Shown here piece by piece: positions 41,870 to 55,700 of a stretch of 64,000 nt of DNA. The stretch is taken from NCBI GenBank assembly GCA_013399855.1, contig VXAY01002603.1:1-64000 (forward strand). Reading direction: 5' to 3'. The DNA comes from Oxyruncus cristatus. Taxonomy: Eukaryota > Chordata > Aves > Passeriformes > Cotingidae. Each line of letters begins with the position of its first letter. Within the stretch, counting starts at the first letter, position 1. The translations under genes and the position numbers were made by a program. Under the pieces are notes generated by a model. That model did not search any database, was not told the origin of the DNA, and saw only the letters and a list, made by a program, of their open reading frames with translations.

Positions 41870-43741
41870 ACACTTCTAAGAAAAGAGGTTTAATTCAGGA
41901 TGGTTTCTAAATATTAACCATGTACTAGTTTCCAGATGTGACATGCAGTACATTTCATTTTAATTAAAAAAAAGAGAAATACAAAATGAGTATAAAAATG
42001 AGCCCAGGTCCCCTGATGTCACAGTGTGCGCCAGTAAAACATGACAAGAGAAAGAAACATGGGATTTCATACAGGAAAAGGTCCAGAGAGGTCTTTCTTA
42101 TAAAAGTAGAGGTGATTTGTCACATTTAGAATTAACCACTTGTTTTGCTTTTATTCTCAGTGGCCAGGAAACAGGAAATGTAGGAGCTGCCTGAGGACAA
42201 CCCCAATTTGACCAGCACCTTCCCAAGCACCTGCTCCCTGTGAGGTCCCGTGTGCTCCTGGCAGCAGCCAGCTGCTGCCAGGGAACTGGAAGCCAAGTGG
42301 TAATTTTATTCCAGAGGAAATCTGCCTTTATTGTTTTATCCCTGTTTTTCATTTACTCCGTTAGTACCATCTGCTCTCATTTTAGTTTTTGTAAAGGCCA
42401 CCTGTTCTGGTACTACATTAATTTTTTAAAAATATGTACAGATTTCTTTGGCACAGAGCTGTCTGCTGCCATCTGTAAGGAGTGAGCCGTGCTTTTCCCA
42501 AGCAGTTTGTGTTTGTAGGTGGATACAAATATTTCAAAGTAAGTTGTGCTACTTGTGAAAATACCTTGTAAATTCAGAAGGCTTTTTCCCTGGAATACAC
42601 CACCACGATAAATCCTGTCCTTCCAGGGGAAAAAACCCAACCCAACTTCCCCCTTCCCACTGAGGAAAGGAGTCTGGCAAAATGAATTCATTGCAGACTT
42701 TCTGTAGTTTGGGGCTGGGTTTCTTTGCCTTTTCACAGTGGGGAGGATGCCCTGCCCTCCTGGGGCTCAGGTATCCTAAGAGTGGCAGAACCAGTTCCCT
42801 GTCCTGCAAAGCCATGGACCAAGTCCAGTGCTGGTCTCGGGGGAGCACCAGTGCCCCCAGCACGGAGCAGAGCAGGCAGTGGTATCCTGTGCACAAAGAC
42901 CTGCAGGCTCCACTGGGCAGATCCTGCTGGGTGCTGGTTGGCAAGGCTGCCTTCCCTGGCTGTGCAAACACAGGGGCTTCCACACAACACAACCAGCAGG
43001 AAAGGGGCTGGAAAGAGACTGGCTCCCCTGTCCTACCTCGGATCTGCGGTGAAAGGGCAGCAGATGGGATGTGACTCCATCCAAGCAGCTTAAAAAGGGT
43101 GATTCTGAATGTTTGATGAGCCAGCTGCCTGCAGCAGTCAGACTCTGAGGTTCGCTCTTGCTGCAGATTTCCAGTTGTCACTTCTGGTCACAGGTAGGCA
43201 GCAGATACCAATGTACTGAAACCAACACGGGAACTGTAATCCAGGCCTTCAGTGCTTCGGAGCGGAATACTCAGACTTCAGGTAAAGAAATACTGTTAGT
43301 TAAAAAGAAAAATACAAATAGAGGCATTCAAACCTCTCTTCTTTGGCATGGCAAGAAGTATAAAAGCTGTGTTAAAGATCTGGAAGTAAGAAAGCAGGTT
43401 AGAAGCTCTGATTACATGTTTAAAATGCCATTCCCGTTTACTCAGGACATCGTAGGGCTGAGGAAGGAGGGGCAAAGGAGAATTGAGCTGTGTTTTGACA
43501 CACTCCTCTCTGAAAGGCTGAACTACTGCAGAATCTCTAGTTCTGACCGAGTCTCTAATGGCTTTGGGAATAGTCTTCTTTTCCACATCACTGCCCTGTC
43601 CATGCCTTGGTGATTCCATGAACAGTGAGGTGGAAAGAGGATCCGGAGGCTGGAATAAGGGAGATATTTCACTTGGCAGTGCATTCAGCAGAGGAAAGTG
43701 CTTGATCATCTTCCCTTCACGCTTGGTCGATGTTTGGTTCT
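41870..43741 (-). other. CMTM3: Probable CMTM3 3'UTR
   Basis: Sequence between the CMTM3 stop and the best candidate poly(A) site on the minus strand, with no supported coding. The assignment is by position only. Open frames at 42549-43181 have no family similarity. Confidence 0.4.
41889..41894 (-). terminator. CMTM3: Candidate poly(A) signal (ATTAAA) of CMTM3
   Basis: On the minus strand ATTAAA is followed about 17 bases later by a GU-rich AAGTGTTGGGTGTCTTT segment, a good downstream element. It would give a CMTM3 3'UTR of about 1.9 kb. Other AATAAA hexamers on this strand at about 42150-42330 could be used instead. Confidence 0.4.
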
Positions 43742-43770
43742 TCAGTCTGAGTCAGAGTCAGAGTTCTCAT
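43742..43770 (-). CDS. CMTM3: CMTM3 coding exon 5 (short acidic C-terminus)
   Basis: Acceptor TTACCCCTAG, then AT completes the split Asp codon, followed by ENSDSDSD and TGA. This equals the acidic Ser/Asp end of human CMTM3 and looks like a casein-kinase-2-type phosphorylation tail. Only 29 coding bases, so it is easily missed by gene predictors. Confidence 0.9.
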
Positions 43771-46700
43771 CTAGGGGTAAAACAAGGAACAAAAGTGAAA
43801 TGGGAACTGGAACCCCCAGCCCTGCTGCAGCTCTGGCTGGGAGAGACGCTGCTGCTCGGGGCAGGAGCTGCTCCAAAGGACACAGCGTGGGGAAAGGCTG
43901 GGGGAATGATATCCCTGTGATATTCCTGCTAACAGGATGGAGCTTTCAGGGGTGCTTCAAAGGAGCTGGGAAATGCTGCTGAGGGGCACCAGAGCACCAC
44001 ACTGCAGGGGGTGGCTCAGGGGAGGAGGTGGCAGCGATGCTGTTGATGGTGTGACACAGGAGGGAGCCTGTGCTGGCCCTGCCTGTCCTCAGAGCTGTGT
44101 GTGGGTCATGGTTCTGCACTGCCAGCAAAACCTGCCTGAGAGCACAAGCTCTGAGATGTTGAGAATTCCCAACAGGCCTGCAGAGGTACATCCTTCTGGC
44201 CTCAGCCCCACTTTGGTGCTGGGGGAACAGTCAGGGCAAAGCCCTTCTTGCACAGTCAAACCATCCACACAAAGCTGCCTGACTGCACATCTGTGGGTTT
44301 TATGAATTTCTGTCTCCATCTCCAGGGAAATCAGATCTAATCTGTACCCTAATTTTGTGCCCTTGTCACTTGATCATCTTCTGAGATCAGTTCAATTTTT
44401 AGTCTTAACAGTCTATTTCCTGTGATCTGTTCCATTAATTCTTCTTTTTTTTGGTCTCTGTTTTTGGCCTAAAGCTTGCATAACACTTAACAGTCTACTA
44501 AAATCCCTAGAAAAGACTGTTAGTACTACTGTACACCTTCTAGGATTCTATACACATCTTGGGGTTTTTTTTTGAGGAGGTTTGTGGGTTTTGGTTTTGT
44601 GTGGGTTGTTTTTTTCGGGTTGGGGATTTATCTTCTTTTTTTTTAAAGCATGAAACAGTCTTCTTCCTCTGTGTGGGTGGAATGAGCAGTGTCACAGGGA
44701 CATGATGCCCAGTTTGGGCTCCTGGGTACTGTAAAACTGCTACCTCTGGCCTGACTTGACCTGAATTGGATTTGAACACCCAACAGTGGCTCCCTCTTTT
44801 TGTCTTTGTCTAAGTGGATCTGTCTGAAGTAGACTGTACCTCCTGTAAGAGAAAACAAATTCGTAACAAACTAGTTGATTTTGTGCTGTTTGGCCCTGGG
44901 ATTCCAAGGCCATTTGCCCTCAGATGGTCAAAGCTGGTCATAACAGGCAATCATGATTAGGAGATGGTAAAGAGAAGAGCACTACTGGGCCTAAAAGACT
45001 GTGGGCAAAGGGGTGTTAATTATTAAGTTACCAAGGAAAAAAGGCAGATGTTTGCTTGTTTTTACAGTCAGACATTTTGATGGGGGAAGAAAGTCTGTGC
45101 TGCTGATAATTTCTGTAATTGGATTTGGGGCCTTTCAAATTTAGATGTCGCGAAACTCTGAGAAACTTCACATTCCTGGCTTGCTCCTTATCTTTGTAAG
45201 TCACTGAAATTCCAGTTGTTGTATTCAGGGACTAAAGCAGCTCCGTAGCTGAGCACAGTTGTGGCACAGAAAACCAAGGCAGCCGGGAATAGGAACCAAG
45301 TGCTCCTGCTCCCCTACGAAGGTGAAATGGAGAAGAAAATCTCACATTACATGCTGGTGTAACAAAACAGGGAATTTTACCCACCTTCTGACTTGTGTCC
45401 TTCGGGGGGATCAGAGCTGCCTTGCTTGAGAAAACTGAGCAGGTCATTGAAGGTGATGTAGAAATCAATGGCAAACACTATGGTGGCTACAAACCCAAAG
45501 ACCTAAAAGGGCAAAATAACACCCTCTTGAACAACAGGCCATGTCCATCACTGACAAACCAAATCGAGCTGAGCCACACAGGAAAAACTCTGAGAGCTTG
45601 AGCTTGGTGGTTTTGGCCTGTGCCTTTCCAAGAAGACAGGGAAGGGAGATGGCTGGTGACCCATTGGCCTCGACTAAATTACAGCTCATTTGGGAGCCCG
45701 AGAAGTCATCAGATGTGTCCTAAGCCCTTCCCCAGGCCCCTCTGGGCATGTTCTGAGCATCAGCTCTGCTGGAAGTTACAGGAGAACAAAACCTGCACCT
45801 CCACCATCCCAGGGCATCTCTCTGCCACCAAGAAATCACCTTGATTTCTCTGGAAATAATTTCTTACTGGTTTGCAAGGAGACCTGTCTATTGCTGAGTG
45901 AACTAGACTGAGGTTAAAATGATTCTGGAGTTTCCCCTTCAGTGTCAGAGCAGCAGCAGTGCCAAGAACAGGCTGGGTTTCAGTCCGGGATAAATGCACT
46001 TGTACTTCTCCACCTCTAAATTGAGGGACAAAGATTAAAACAAGGTCTGGGTTTGAACTGTGTGTCACTGGGGAAGGTTTGGAAAGGACTCCCGGTCAGC
46101 ACTACTGGGTATTGTTCTTCCCCATCTTTAAAAATTATGATGCAGATTTTATTTATGTTGCATCCATTATTGATGCCTAGAGTCAGATTGCAGATGGAGA
46201 GGCTGGATTGTATTTCTGAACACAAAATGCTGATGGCAAAGGCTCTCTCCTGGGCAGCTCTTGTACTGGAGGGTAAAATGACACTGCTCTTGTTTCAACT
46301 CATCCAAGTAAAATTGAGAGGTAGAGGCAGGAGGTTGAAATGACTTAATGTAGACTGGCCTTAGCAATTACAGGTTCGATTTTGTTTTTAATCATTAATA
46401 TTATTCCCTCCATTCAAGGATCTTGATAATTTTTGCAGGAACAGAGTTTCTCTTCTCTGTACATCTGGGGAAATTAAAAAGCAGAACAGGTGCCTTCCTT
46501 AAGGAGCACAGTTAACACTGAGCAGCACTGTCAGAATGAAAAAACTACTGATTCAAGACATACTTTCCTGAATAAGTGACCATTTCCTCTTTGCTTTGGG
46601 CAAAGTAATTCTCAGTTAATTGCAGAAACTTCTGTTACTTGCAATGGGGTCAAAATTGAACTGTTTCTGAACTATATCTACAGGCAGTTCACCAAAGTCC

Positions 46701-49700
46701 TGGAGTGCAAAGCTCATGTCTACTCACCCCTGCTGCTTTAGATGCTCCATCATTGTACTTTGAGACAGCAGCAATGGAAATGGCAAAGTAAATAATGGCA
46801 GCAGTGACACAGCGCAAGAAATCCTGTGAAATAAGCAGTGTTGCATTCCCAGATTAGTCATGGAGCTCCAACATGCAAACCCCTCTGCAAATGATTGGGG
46901 AAATGACCTCTCCAACCCTCTGTTCCTGCAGCAGTGACCACCCTGACACTGCTGTGTGAGCACAGCCCACCCTGTGCTGGAGGAACTGCTCCTCTGAGGA
47001 ATGTTTTAAAGAAGAGATGATCGGAATCTTGGCATGAGCTTCTGCTCTTGGAGATGCTGTGTAACTCCTGCTTTTAACTCGTGTGGGGCAGACCCTTCCT
47101 CAGGCTGGGAAGGGCTGTCCTGTGCTGTTTGCCCTGAAGCACAGCAAGGGCTCAGATGGAGGAATCATCTGAAAGCCCTGAAAGTCTCATCTTTAAGCAG
47201 AACTCCTGTGGTACCAGGGGCTCCTATGGGAGCAGGTGGGCGCCTGTCCCTACATGGGTCTATCTGATGATCTCTGTCCATAGGACCTCCACAATCAGGA
47301 ACTAAACACTTTGTTGATTGAAATGCTTTATACTCAGTATTTGTTGTGACTCCAGCAGCCTGCCCAAAGTGCCTGTTGTGATCACTGGAATAGGTGCTGC
47401 TGTGGCTCTGCGGGGCAGGGCCGTGCCCTGTGACACCAGCAGTGGTGTCTCTGAAGTGGGTGTTAAAGAGAGCTGGGATTCCCAGGGATGTGCAAATCGT
47501 GGGAGCTGCACTTGAGCTCTGTTCACAGTTAGCTCTTCTGCCCTTTCAGAACAGATGGATGATGTCTCAAAACACAAATCCTACAAGGAACTCGACTCTT
47601 CTGAAATCAGGACAGGGTCAATTATCTGCATTCTGGGGCTGCAGCATATTAAGGTAATGGCCACAATAAATACACAAGTGCCTTTTCTGTCTTAGTACCA
47701 GAATCAGATGGGTGTAGAAAATGAGAAAACGATGGAACTGAGATTGCCCACTGAGAACTGAGCAGTCAGTCAGAGCCACTGGTCCTGCTTTACCCACCAG
47801 GGGCCGCGCTCAAGTCGTTTGTATGCACTGAGAGCTCTGGTTCAGATCTCACTATGATGAACTAATGCTGGTACCAAGAGAGACTCCAGATTGATTAGAT
47901 AAGCAGGGTTTTTGGAAGTATTTGTACTGCTAGACAGCTCTCCCGGTGCAGTGTGTCTTTGAGGCAGCAGGGACATCCAGTGGCCAGGGATCGCCTGCAG
48001 CCCCAGCACCGGCTCCTGTGTGGGCAGGAACTGGCAGGAGCTGCAGGGCTCCCCCTTCCAGAAGCAGCTGTGTTCGTGGTATGACTGCCCCTCTACAGCA
48101 CTTGCTGAGAATTTAAAACCATCACAGTAAAGCCTGTCCCTCACTGACAGCACACCCGTGTCCCTGCTTGTGAGGCTGGCAGTGGTAAGGAGCCCCCAGC
48201 AGTGGTCAGGATGACTTAGGCTGATGCTGCCTCTGAAGATCCAGCCCTAAGCCACGTGCCTGGGATCAAGCATAAATTCTGTGCTTTGATAAAGCCAAGC
48301 TCTGTGTCAGCACCAAAACAAGCTATAATGTATATACAGCACGGTTCAAAGAGTGCTGTGGGACCTCCTGTACGAGAGGCAACACAGACAAGTTTCTAAT
48401 AAGGGGGTGAACTTATTAACAGTGACCCTAAACTTCTATGCAGTCCCTTCTCCTCCTGTAACCCCGCACAGTTCAGTCTGGGGGGTTTGTGCTGCACAAT
48501 CCACTTACCGTCAAAGGCCAGTAGAGTCCTTTAAACTTCTCATTAAGCTTGGAGGCGTAGGCAAAAAAAAGAAACAGTGCCAGCAGAAACTCTAGGAGTG
48601 GTGCCATCATGAAAGAAGCTGCTAGAGATGCAATATAGCAGATAAAGATGATAAATGACAGCACCTGGAGTAAAGGGAAAATGCATCGTTATTGGCCTGG
48701 ATTAGCAGAGCCGCAGGCAGCTGAGCAGCTCTGAGGGGTTGTTTTCCCTGTGTGTGTCTGTCAGTGCTGCTGCTGAAAGCATTGCTTGCTTCTTACTGCT
48801 TTTTTTTTTTATATTGGGCCAAATGAATTTTCTTGTTCAGCATGGAATAAATCTCAAGAAATGGTGTTTGTTTCCATGCGTGTGAAATCGCTTTTCCGGA
48901 GCGCTGGGTGGATTTGCACCTCTCTGAGTCAGTGATTTGCTCTGGATTGTAAACAGTTCTGACAACATAATTCTGAAAATAGAGTGGGGCACTGCCAAGC
49001 AAGCAGAGCTTTAAGCTTGCAGCCGTGACAGGTCTCATTTGAAACCCAAATCATTGCTCAGACAGCCCAAAGTAACTCAGCATTAATGATGTCCTTAGAG
49101 TAGAAAGAAAAAAGTCAGCTGCTGATGGATAGAAAAGAGCTAAGAATTAATTGTTCTGTGGTTTCTGGAAGTCTTTGGTTCTAGTTTTCCAGTGTAGAAA
49201 GCTGTTTTAGATAGTATTAAGATAGATAACTCCCATAAATTTATCTCCATGATGTTTCCTAACTCTACAAAATAATAAAAATGGCATTTGTTTTCCCATT
49301 CAATTAAAATTCCTTTGGCGTACAGTTTATGGTTCAAGATAGAAAGTGTCGCAATGGGAAAATGGCTAAAAAAATTATTTTTTACCTAAACCAGGTAGTA
49401 CCAGTGCTGTCCTACACTTCTGGACTTTGAGCTGCTGTTGGTGAAGGTGGGAGGGGAGGGAACCAGGGAGAAAATTCAGAACATTTCAAATGATACACTG
49501 GGGGTTGGTCGCCTGCAGGAAGAGGCTCCAGCCCTGCTGTTTTACTGCCTTGCAGGGAAACTGGTTGCTGTTGTCATCAAATCAGTTTAAAGTAACAAAA
49601 ATAGGATACCGAGTGACACAGTTTGTGTATTGTGTGCCAGTTTGCACCTGGGCTGCTCTTTCCTCCTGGAGACAAATCCCTGCCTTCCCAGTGCTCAGAG

Positions 49701-52700
49701 ATGCTTTGGGTACTGCTGAGCATCAGATCACAAGGACTTTTTGAACTTCTAAAGTCTAAGCTGTGACACTGACATTCCCACTTATACAGGACTGAAAATA
49801 AAGGTATTATTTTCTCCCAGATGGCACATCTGAAGGCAGATTTGTCTTCCTGCAAAGCCTATCAATGTATTTGCCTCATTAAATTTCAGCTCTATGGATT
49901 TCTTTGCTTGTGTTCACCTGGACCTCAGAAAAAAATCATTATTATACTTGAATGATAAGGCTCCTGTAAATAATTATTAATGAATAATTACTCCTAGGAG
50001 AAGTCAGTCAACCTTCAAATACATGTATCAAAAGAGCCTGTTAAAGTTTAGGGGGCAACTAAGCAGTTCACTGCCACTGAAATAATTTTTTAATGTAATT
50101 AATTAAGAAGCCTTTATTCCAAGCCTGTTTTTGGGGGAAAGCAGTCAGTTCTTGACCAGGCTGCTGATAGCTGGAGAATATTGTTTTGATCCATTAGGAG
50201 TGGGTGGTGAAGTTACAGAGGAGGTGCCATTTTTAGTAAGAGACTATATTTGTCTTAAACCACCTGTGCATTGTTCTTGTTTCACGAAGAAGCCCATCTG
50301 GTGCAGTACAGGTCTGTTACCTCTTCAGATTTACCCTATTTGTTGCTGTTTATCCTATTATTGTTTGGTTATTGCTTACACAGTCTCTTTGCAGGTTTTT
50401 CTAGTTTTCATGTAGCAGAGGGAGCTCATTCACTGTATCTCACCCTCAGTGTGGTGTTTTCTTTCAGTCTTTGAAGAGAAGTGGATATAACGGATTTTGA
50501 AAACTGCTGAGAGAGGAGTTCTTCCTATAACACCTGCTCCCTTTATCCCCTCCGCCAAGAACAAAGACTGGACTTTGTGAATCTGCTTCACTCGCATTTG
50601 TGGAACATAATTTAGGCATGGTTTAATGTTTTCTTGGATTAAAAAGAAATCGCCATGTCTACAGGACATTTTTTGCTTGTTCTGCTGTTGAAAAAATATC
50701 TCCCTTTTCTGGCTGAAGGGAGGTGTGTGATGGCAGAGCTGCAGGAGGAACAGCAGCAGGGAGGAGATGTTCAGGATAAGTCCCACCTACCAAAGTCCTT
50801 TCAGTGGCAGAACGTTAGACCTGACTAAACCTGGTAATCTCTTATGGAAGGATTAAATGCAGTGTTAAATAATCCATCACACTGCAGCAGCAAGAGGGGG
50901 TAGAGAGGAAAATCTGAGATGTGTAAGTTGATGGTGCACAGTTGAGATCCCTTTGATCTCGATTCTGTTTGATGCAGTAAATCCTGTGCTCTGCCTGCCT
51001 TTGTACAGAGAAAAATGTTTTTCTGTCAGAAAGTGGGTAGGTGAAAGGAAGAGCCTTTGAGCTCTTTTATTATCAGCTTTATGGGAATTTGTGCAAGTTA
51101 AGGTTCCCACTGTCTTCCTCTCACCAGGCCGTGGGTTGGAACAGGAGCCCAAGCCCTGCTATAACACAGCCCAGGGTGCAAACAGAAGCTTGTTTTGTGG
51201 CAAGAAAAAGCCAAGGAGCTCCTGCTCCAGTGTGCTGTGTGCCAGTGGCATTCCTGCCTCTGTGCCAGGTAAGCTGCTGAAGACACAAAAAGATCAGTCC
51301 TTTCTACTTTGGTCTGATCCAGAGAAGCTGGGGAAACGTTGTTCATTTTAAAATCTGGTTACCAGGCAGTTACTTGTTCAAACAACCCCTCCATCACTGG
51401 TAGGTCCCAGCAGTGTCCTGCTGCCTGCTCCTCAGCCCTGAAGGACAGTTTCTGTATTCCCACCCTCCCCTGAGAGGTGGGATTGAGTCCAGCCTGTCCC
51501 CGTTCTCCCCTCCTGACCCCACCTGTCAGCCTCCTGTTTGCAGGGGAAGTGCACACGCAGGCACAGTAAAAACAGACATCCTTGATTCACAAGAAGTCCC
51601 TTGATTGCAACAGATTATTGATTATATTAGTAAAGGGGAAAGACTCTGACCTAAAATGTGAGAACTGCTTGCCAGTTAAGTGTCATTCCTCATTTTAGAG
51701 GCACTTGGAGACTGAAGAGGCCCAAGGAGGATTTTATGTGAAAAACCCATCTATAAAACAGTGGACCGGATTTTGAGGATGAAGGTTTGAAGGATGGTGT
51801 TTTTAGATGCTACAGCCTTCCTTGGGGGAAGGGTAGAAGGTGCAGGAAGGGCAGGGAGGCAAAGAAAGAGCAAGAGAAACAAAGCAAAGGAGGTGCCCGA
51901 GGGTTCTGCCAGGTGATGGCTACAGGGATGGTCCTTTTTTGTCTCTCTTTGCAGCCCTGACATGGATTTCAATGCCAAACCTGCTCAGTAGCTCGGGGAC
52001 AGCCCTATATAATGCAAGAGCCCACAAAATGTAGGTTTTTGATGGTTTCTCACTTCTCCTTCTGATATGTGGAGTGCATGGACTCCTTGAGCAATATTGG
52101 CTATCATCTATTACTGTCTTTACTGAATTATAAAACTGAGTAGTTATCTTGTTACCTTGTATGACCATTTAATTAAACTGCCACTAATTCAAGCATTTGA
52201 TGTTACCTTAAAATTTGGAAATTTTAAAAATATACCTCTCCTCCCACAATACAAACACTGAAGTGCCAGTCTGTATCCAGAAATAGTGACACCTACCTAC
52301 TTACTTTTCCAGACTTCAAGTCTTTGAGACAAACATCTGTCAAGGTGAAAGTTGCTCTAAAACTCAAAAGCAACCTTCAGAATACAAGCTGACCCCACTG
52401 AAGACTGTAAAATGTTCCACTGCATATCACACTTGCTCTGCACCTCTTTTCCTGAAGCTGTGTGGTTAAGGGTGATTTCAGAGAAAGGTCAAGCAAAGGG
52501 ACCTTGTTGTTGTTCTAATACTCTTTGTCTATTCTAAAAAACCAGGCAGCTAAGAGAGGAAGTTTGTGAGGCTCAATGCACTTGCAAGTTCATTTCTAGC
52601 ACTTTCAGAAAGCACTGCAGCTTCTGGGAGAAAATAAAAGTAATAATGTTTTATAAGCTCTATCCATTTGTATTTACGCAGGGTGTTTTCCTTCCCCCCA

Positions 52701-55700
52701 CTGGGATTACATCCTCGGCACTGACAGCAGCTCAGAGTCCGAGTTGTTCCTGTGCTGCTGCTGAAAGGTTGGTGTGACTGTTGCCAGCCTTGCTGTGGAG
52801 GAACACCTGGATGCAGAAAGCTCTAATGCAGCAAAGAGCACGACAGGATCCTTTCATAGCTTGGCAATGGTATAAGTAAAAAAAATCCTGGCAGAAAGAA
52901 GCCTGACTTTTCATTGAGCACTTTTTATGTACATTCCCATTCCCACGAAATAAAAAAGAGAAGTATTACATAGTACTTTTTTAAAGGAACTCCTCTGGCA
53001 TTGTGTTTCAGAAAGTAGTTTTGTCCCATGTAATTATTACTTAATATTGTGTTGCTGAGCTTCTTAAACTGGCCAGGCATTACCAAGTTAGACTTTATTG
53101 TATAATCAGCTTGCAATTTAAGGTCTAAAGGATGAGTTACATTGGTTAGAGAGCAGAGTGTCCCTTAAGGGAGGGGTGACTGCTGGAGTCTGAGGTCATT
53201 GCAGCTCAGAAGGTGTTTGTCTCCTCTATGCAGGGAACAGCCCCAGCGCCTCCCGTGGGGACAGGCAGACGCTGGGATGCAGCTGAACCACTGCAGGCTG
53301 CTCCTCATCTCCCCTCCACAGAAAAGAACAGGTTTGTTTAAAGCTCTGAAAGTGGCTAGTGGTGATATCTTTTGGACAAGAGTGCATTTTGTTACTATTT
53401 TTCAGCAGAGGGACAAAGTACATCACTTGGTGAGCTCTGCTATTCAATTATTTCTCCACTGTACTTGTGCAGGTGAAGTTCCTGGTCCCCAGAATTATCT
53501 GCAGGAGTGGCCTTCTGCCTGCAGACCCTGAGAAAGGTGCAGGAATCTTCTTCAAAGGAGATTTACACCAAGCAGCTGGAAGTTTCAGTTATGAAGGTCA
53601 GTTCAGAGAAGGCTGAAAAGACAGAAGAAAGACAGGAAAAGAGAGAAATAGGCACAATGATTTATGTCACCACAAAGGTGGCACACCTTTACCTATTCAT
53701 ACTGCATTTTTATAGAAAGATAAAGTGTAGTGCCACTGCATACTGGCTTGAGGAGACTAAGGAGACTACTTGAAGCAGCAGATGTGAGCAGCAGAATGCC
53801 CAGACAAGCTCTGGGGGCAGGTATGAGAGCGGCTGTTAAATGGTTCCAACACAGGACAGAGGGAACTGAAAACTGCATCTCTGGAAGGGTAGAAAAGAGC
53901 ATGGATGAGATGCTGACCTTCAAGAGAGCAGGCTGAGTATTTAGGAAAAATGAGTAGGTCAAGAAGAGTGTTAAAATATACAGAAGAAATGATGGCATGG
54001 GGGAAGAACAGAAAGAAAAAAGTGATCTTGGGAGATGAAGAATGGTGATTGGAAAGTGGAGGAGCAAGGCAGTGAGAATAAATAGGATCAGAAAAGAGCA
54101 GAGCTTATTCATGTACTGATCGCTGTCACAGCCCACAGAGGAGAAGTGAAACCCTCTGCTCAGTCAGGGTTTGCCTCAGAGTCACTGCTGGGCTTTGGTG
54201 GCAACGCACTGTGAAGGTTCTGGTGGTTTTTGAAGGCTGCAAACCTGACTTGGCATTTCCTGCAGCAGAGCAGTGGCTCCCATTGATCCACCTGCAGCAG
54301 AGCTGCTCTTTGCATAGCTGGAAAGCCAAGAAATAAAGTGCATTTCTGGTGAATTGCCCAGCTGCTGAATAATAATGTGACATTTGGTAACAGTAATGAG
54401 AACCCCACTTTGTTTCTGAACAAAAGACACTGTATATCCCATGCATATTATTCACATAGGTTTTTGCAGAACCCCACCCTGCATTAGCACTGTGTTAAGG
54501 AGGGCAAATGAAACATTCGAGCCATGAAATACAAAGCTAAAGATGAAACACAGATTTAAACTGTGATAGATTGAACTTGGACTCATCTTCAATTATTTGG
54601 CACTGCACTTCTCTAATTGTACACAGACTGCATTTATTCTGGGGCCTGTGTTGTCTTCAAGGGTTTCTTCTGGCAAGGCTGAGACAACTGGAGAGAAACT
54701 ACTGCTGCCTCCCCTCTGCCAGGAAACCACGTCCTTAGCACATGGACTGGCCTGCAACAGCACACAGAGAGATTTCAGCAGATGGGCTTTCAAAACTGCT
54801 TTCAGCCAGCCAAACCCTTGGGAAACCCTGAGTGGCTTTAGAGAGGCTAAATCCCTGTTTTGTCAAGACAGAGCAGTTTTTATTACTCCAAGGAGGCACA
54901 GTCAGTACTCCTCTATGACAACAAAAGGGTGAGTCTGATCCCATGACCAAAACAGTACTCCTCAAATATGTCATCATTCAGAGATGCTAAAAGCCAGTCT
55001 GTCTGAAAGCTGTCATTAACTGGCTGTAAGCTTGTAAAAGGAAATTCCAGTATATGTTATAGTACGTAACAAAAATATGTGCCGAGAGAGCCAAGTTGGT
55101 TGGGCTTTGGTATCTTCTAAATGTGTGTTTTTGTAAACTATACTGTATGAGTGATGGAGTATCTGGAATATTTAGTGGAGCTGATACAGCTCATGGCCTG
55201 CTGCTACTCAGCCTGAGCTTTCCCCACCACAGAACTCATCCTCACCTCCTGAATGAGAGTTTTTTCCTCTCAAAGCCAGCCTTACGTCTCCCTGTGCTCT
55301 CTGCCACAGGGCAGTGCCCGCAGCCTCACACTCTTAGGGCTGGTCCCCACCAGCTGGCCATGGAGAGTTCTGCCTCTTCCTTCCCTTTCTCTTGCTTGAA
55401 TTTCCTTGTTTCCTTCCCTGAGCTCACACAGTGGATACCCAGAGACACCTTGCACGTGCAAACAGCACTCCACGGAATTGAATACTCTTTTGGGCTGCCC
55501 AAGCTCTAGGTAAAATTATAGAAAACTTAGTGTTTAAATGTATCATTATTTCTGACAAAAATTATGTTGAAGGTCCGATTTCAATCAACTAGCTTTCTAC
55601 TCAAAAGTTAACTTTTATTGTGAAATACCCACTTCCCTTGGGGTAAGTGATCTCTTTCCCTACCATGTGGGTACTGTTTCAGCTGCCGGGCTTTAAGCCT

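Noticed and set aside
42549..43181. 210-codon minus-strand open frame below CMTM3
   Set aside because: No recognisable domain or family motif; it lies in the probable CMTM3 3'UTR and other frames overlap it equally well.
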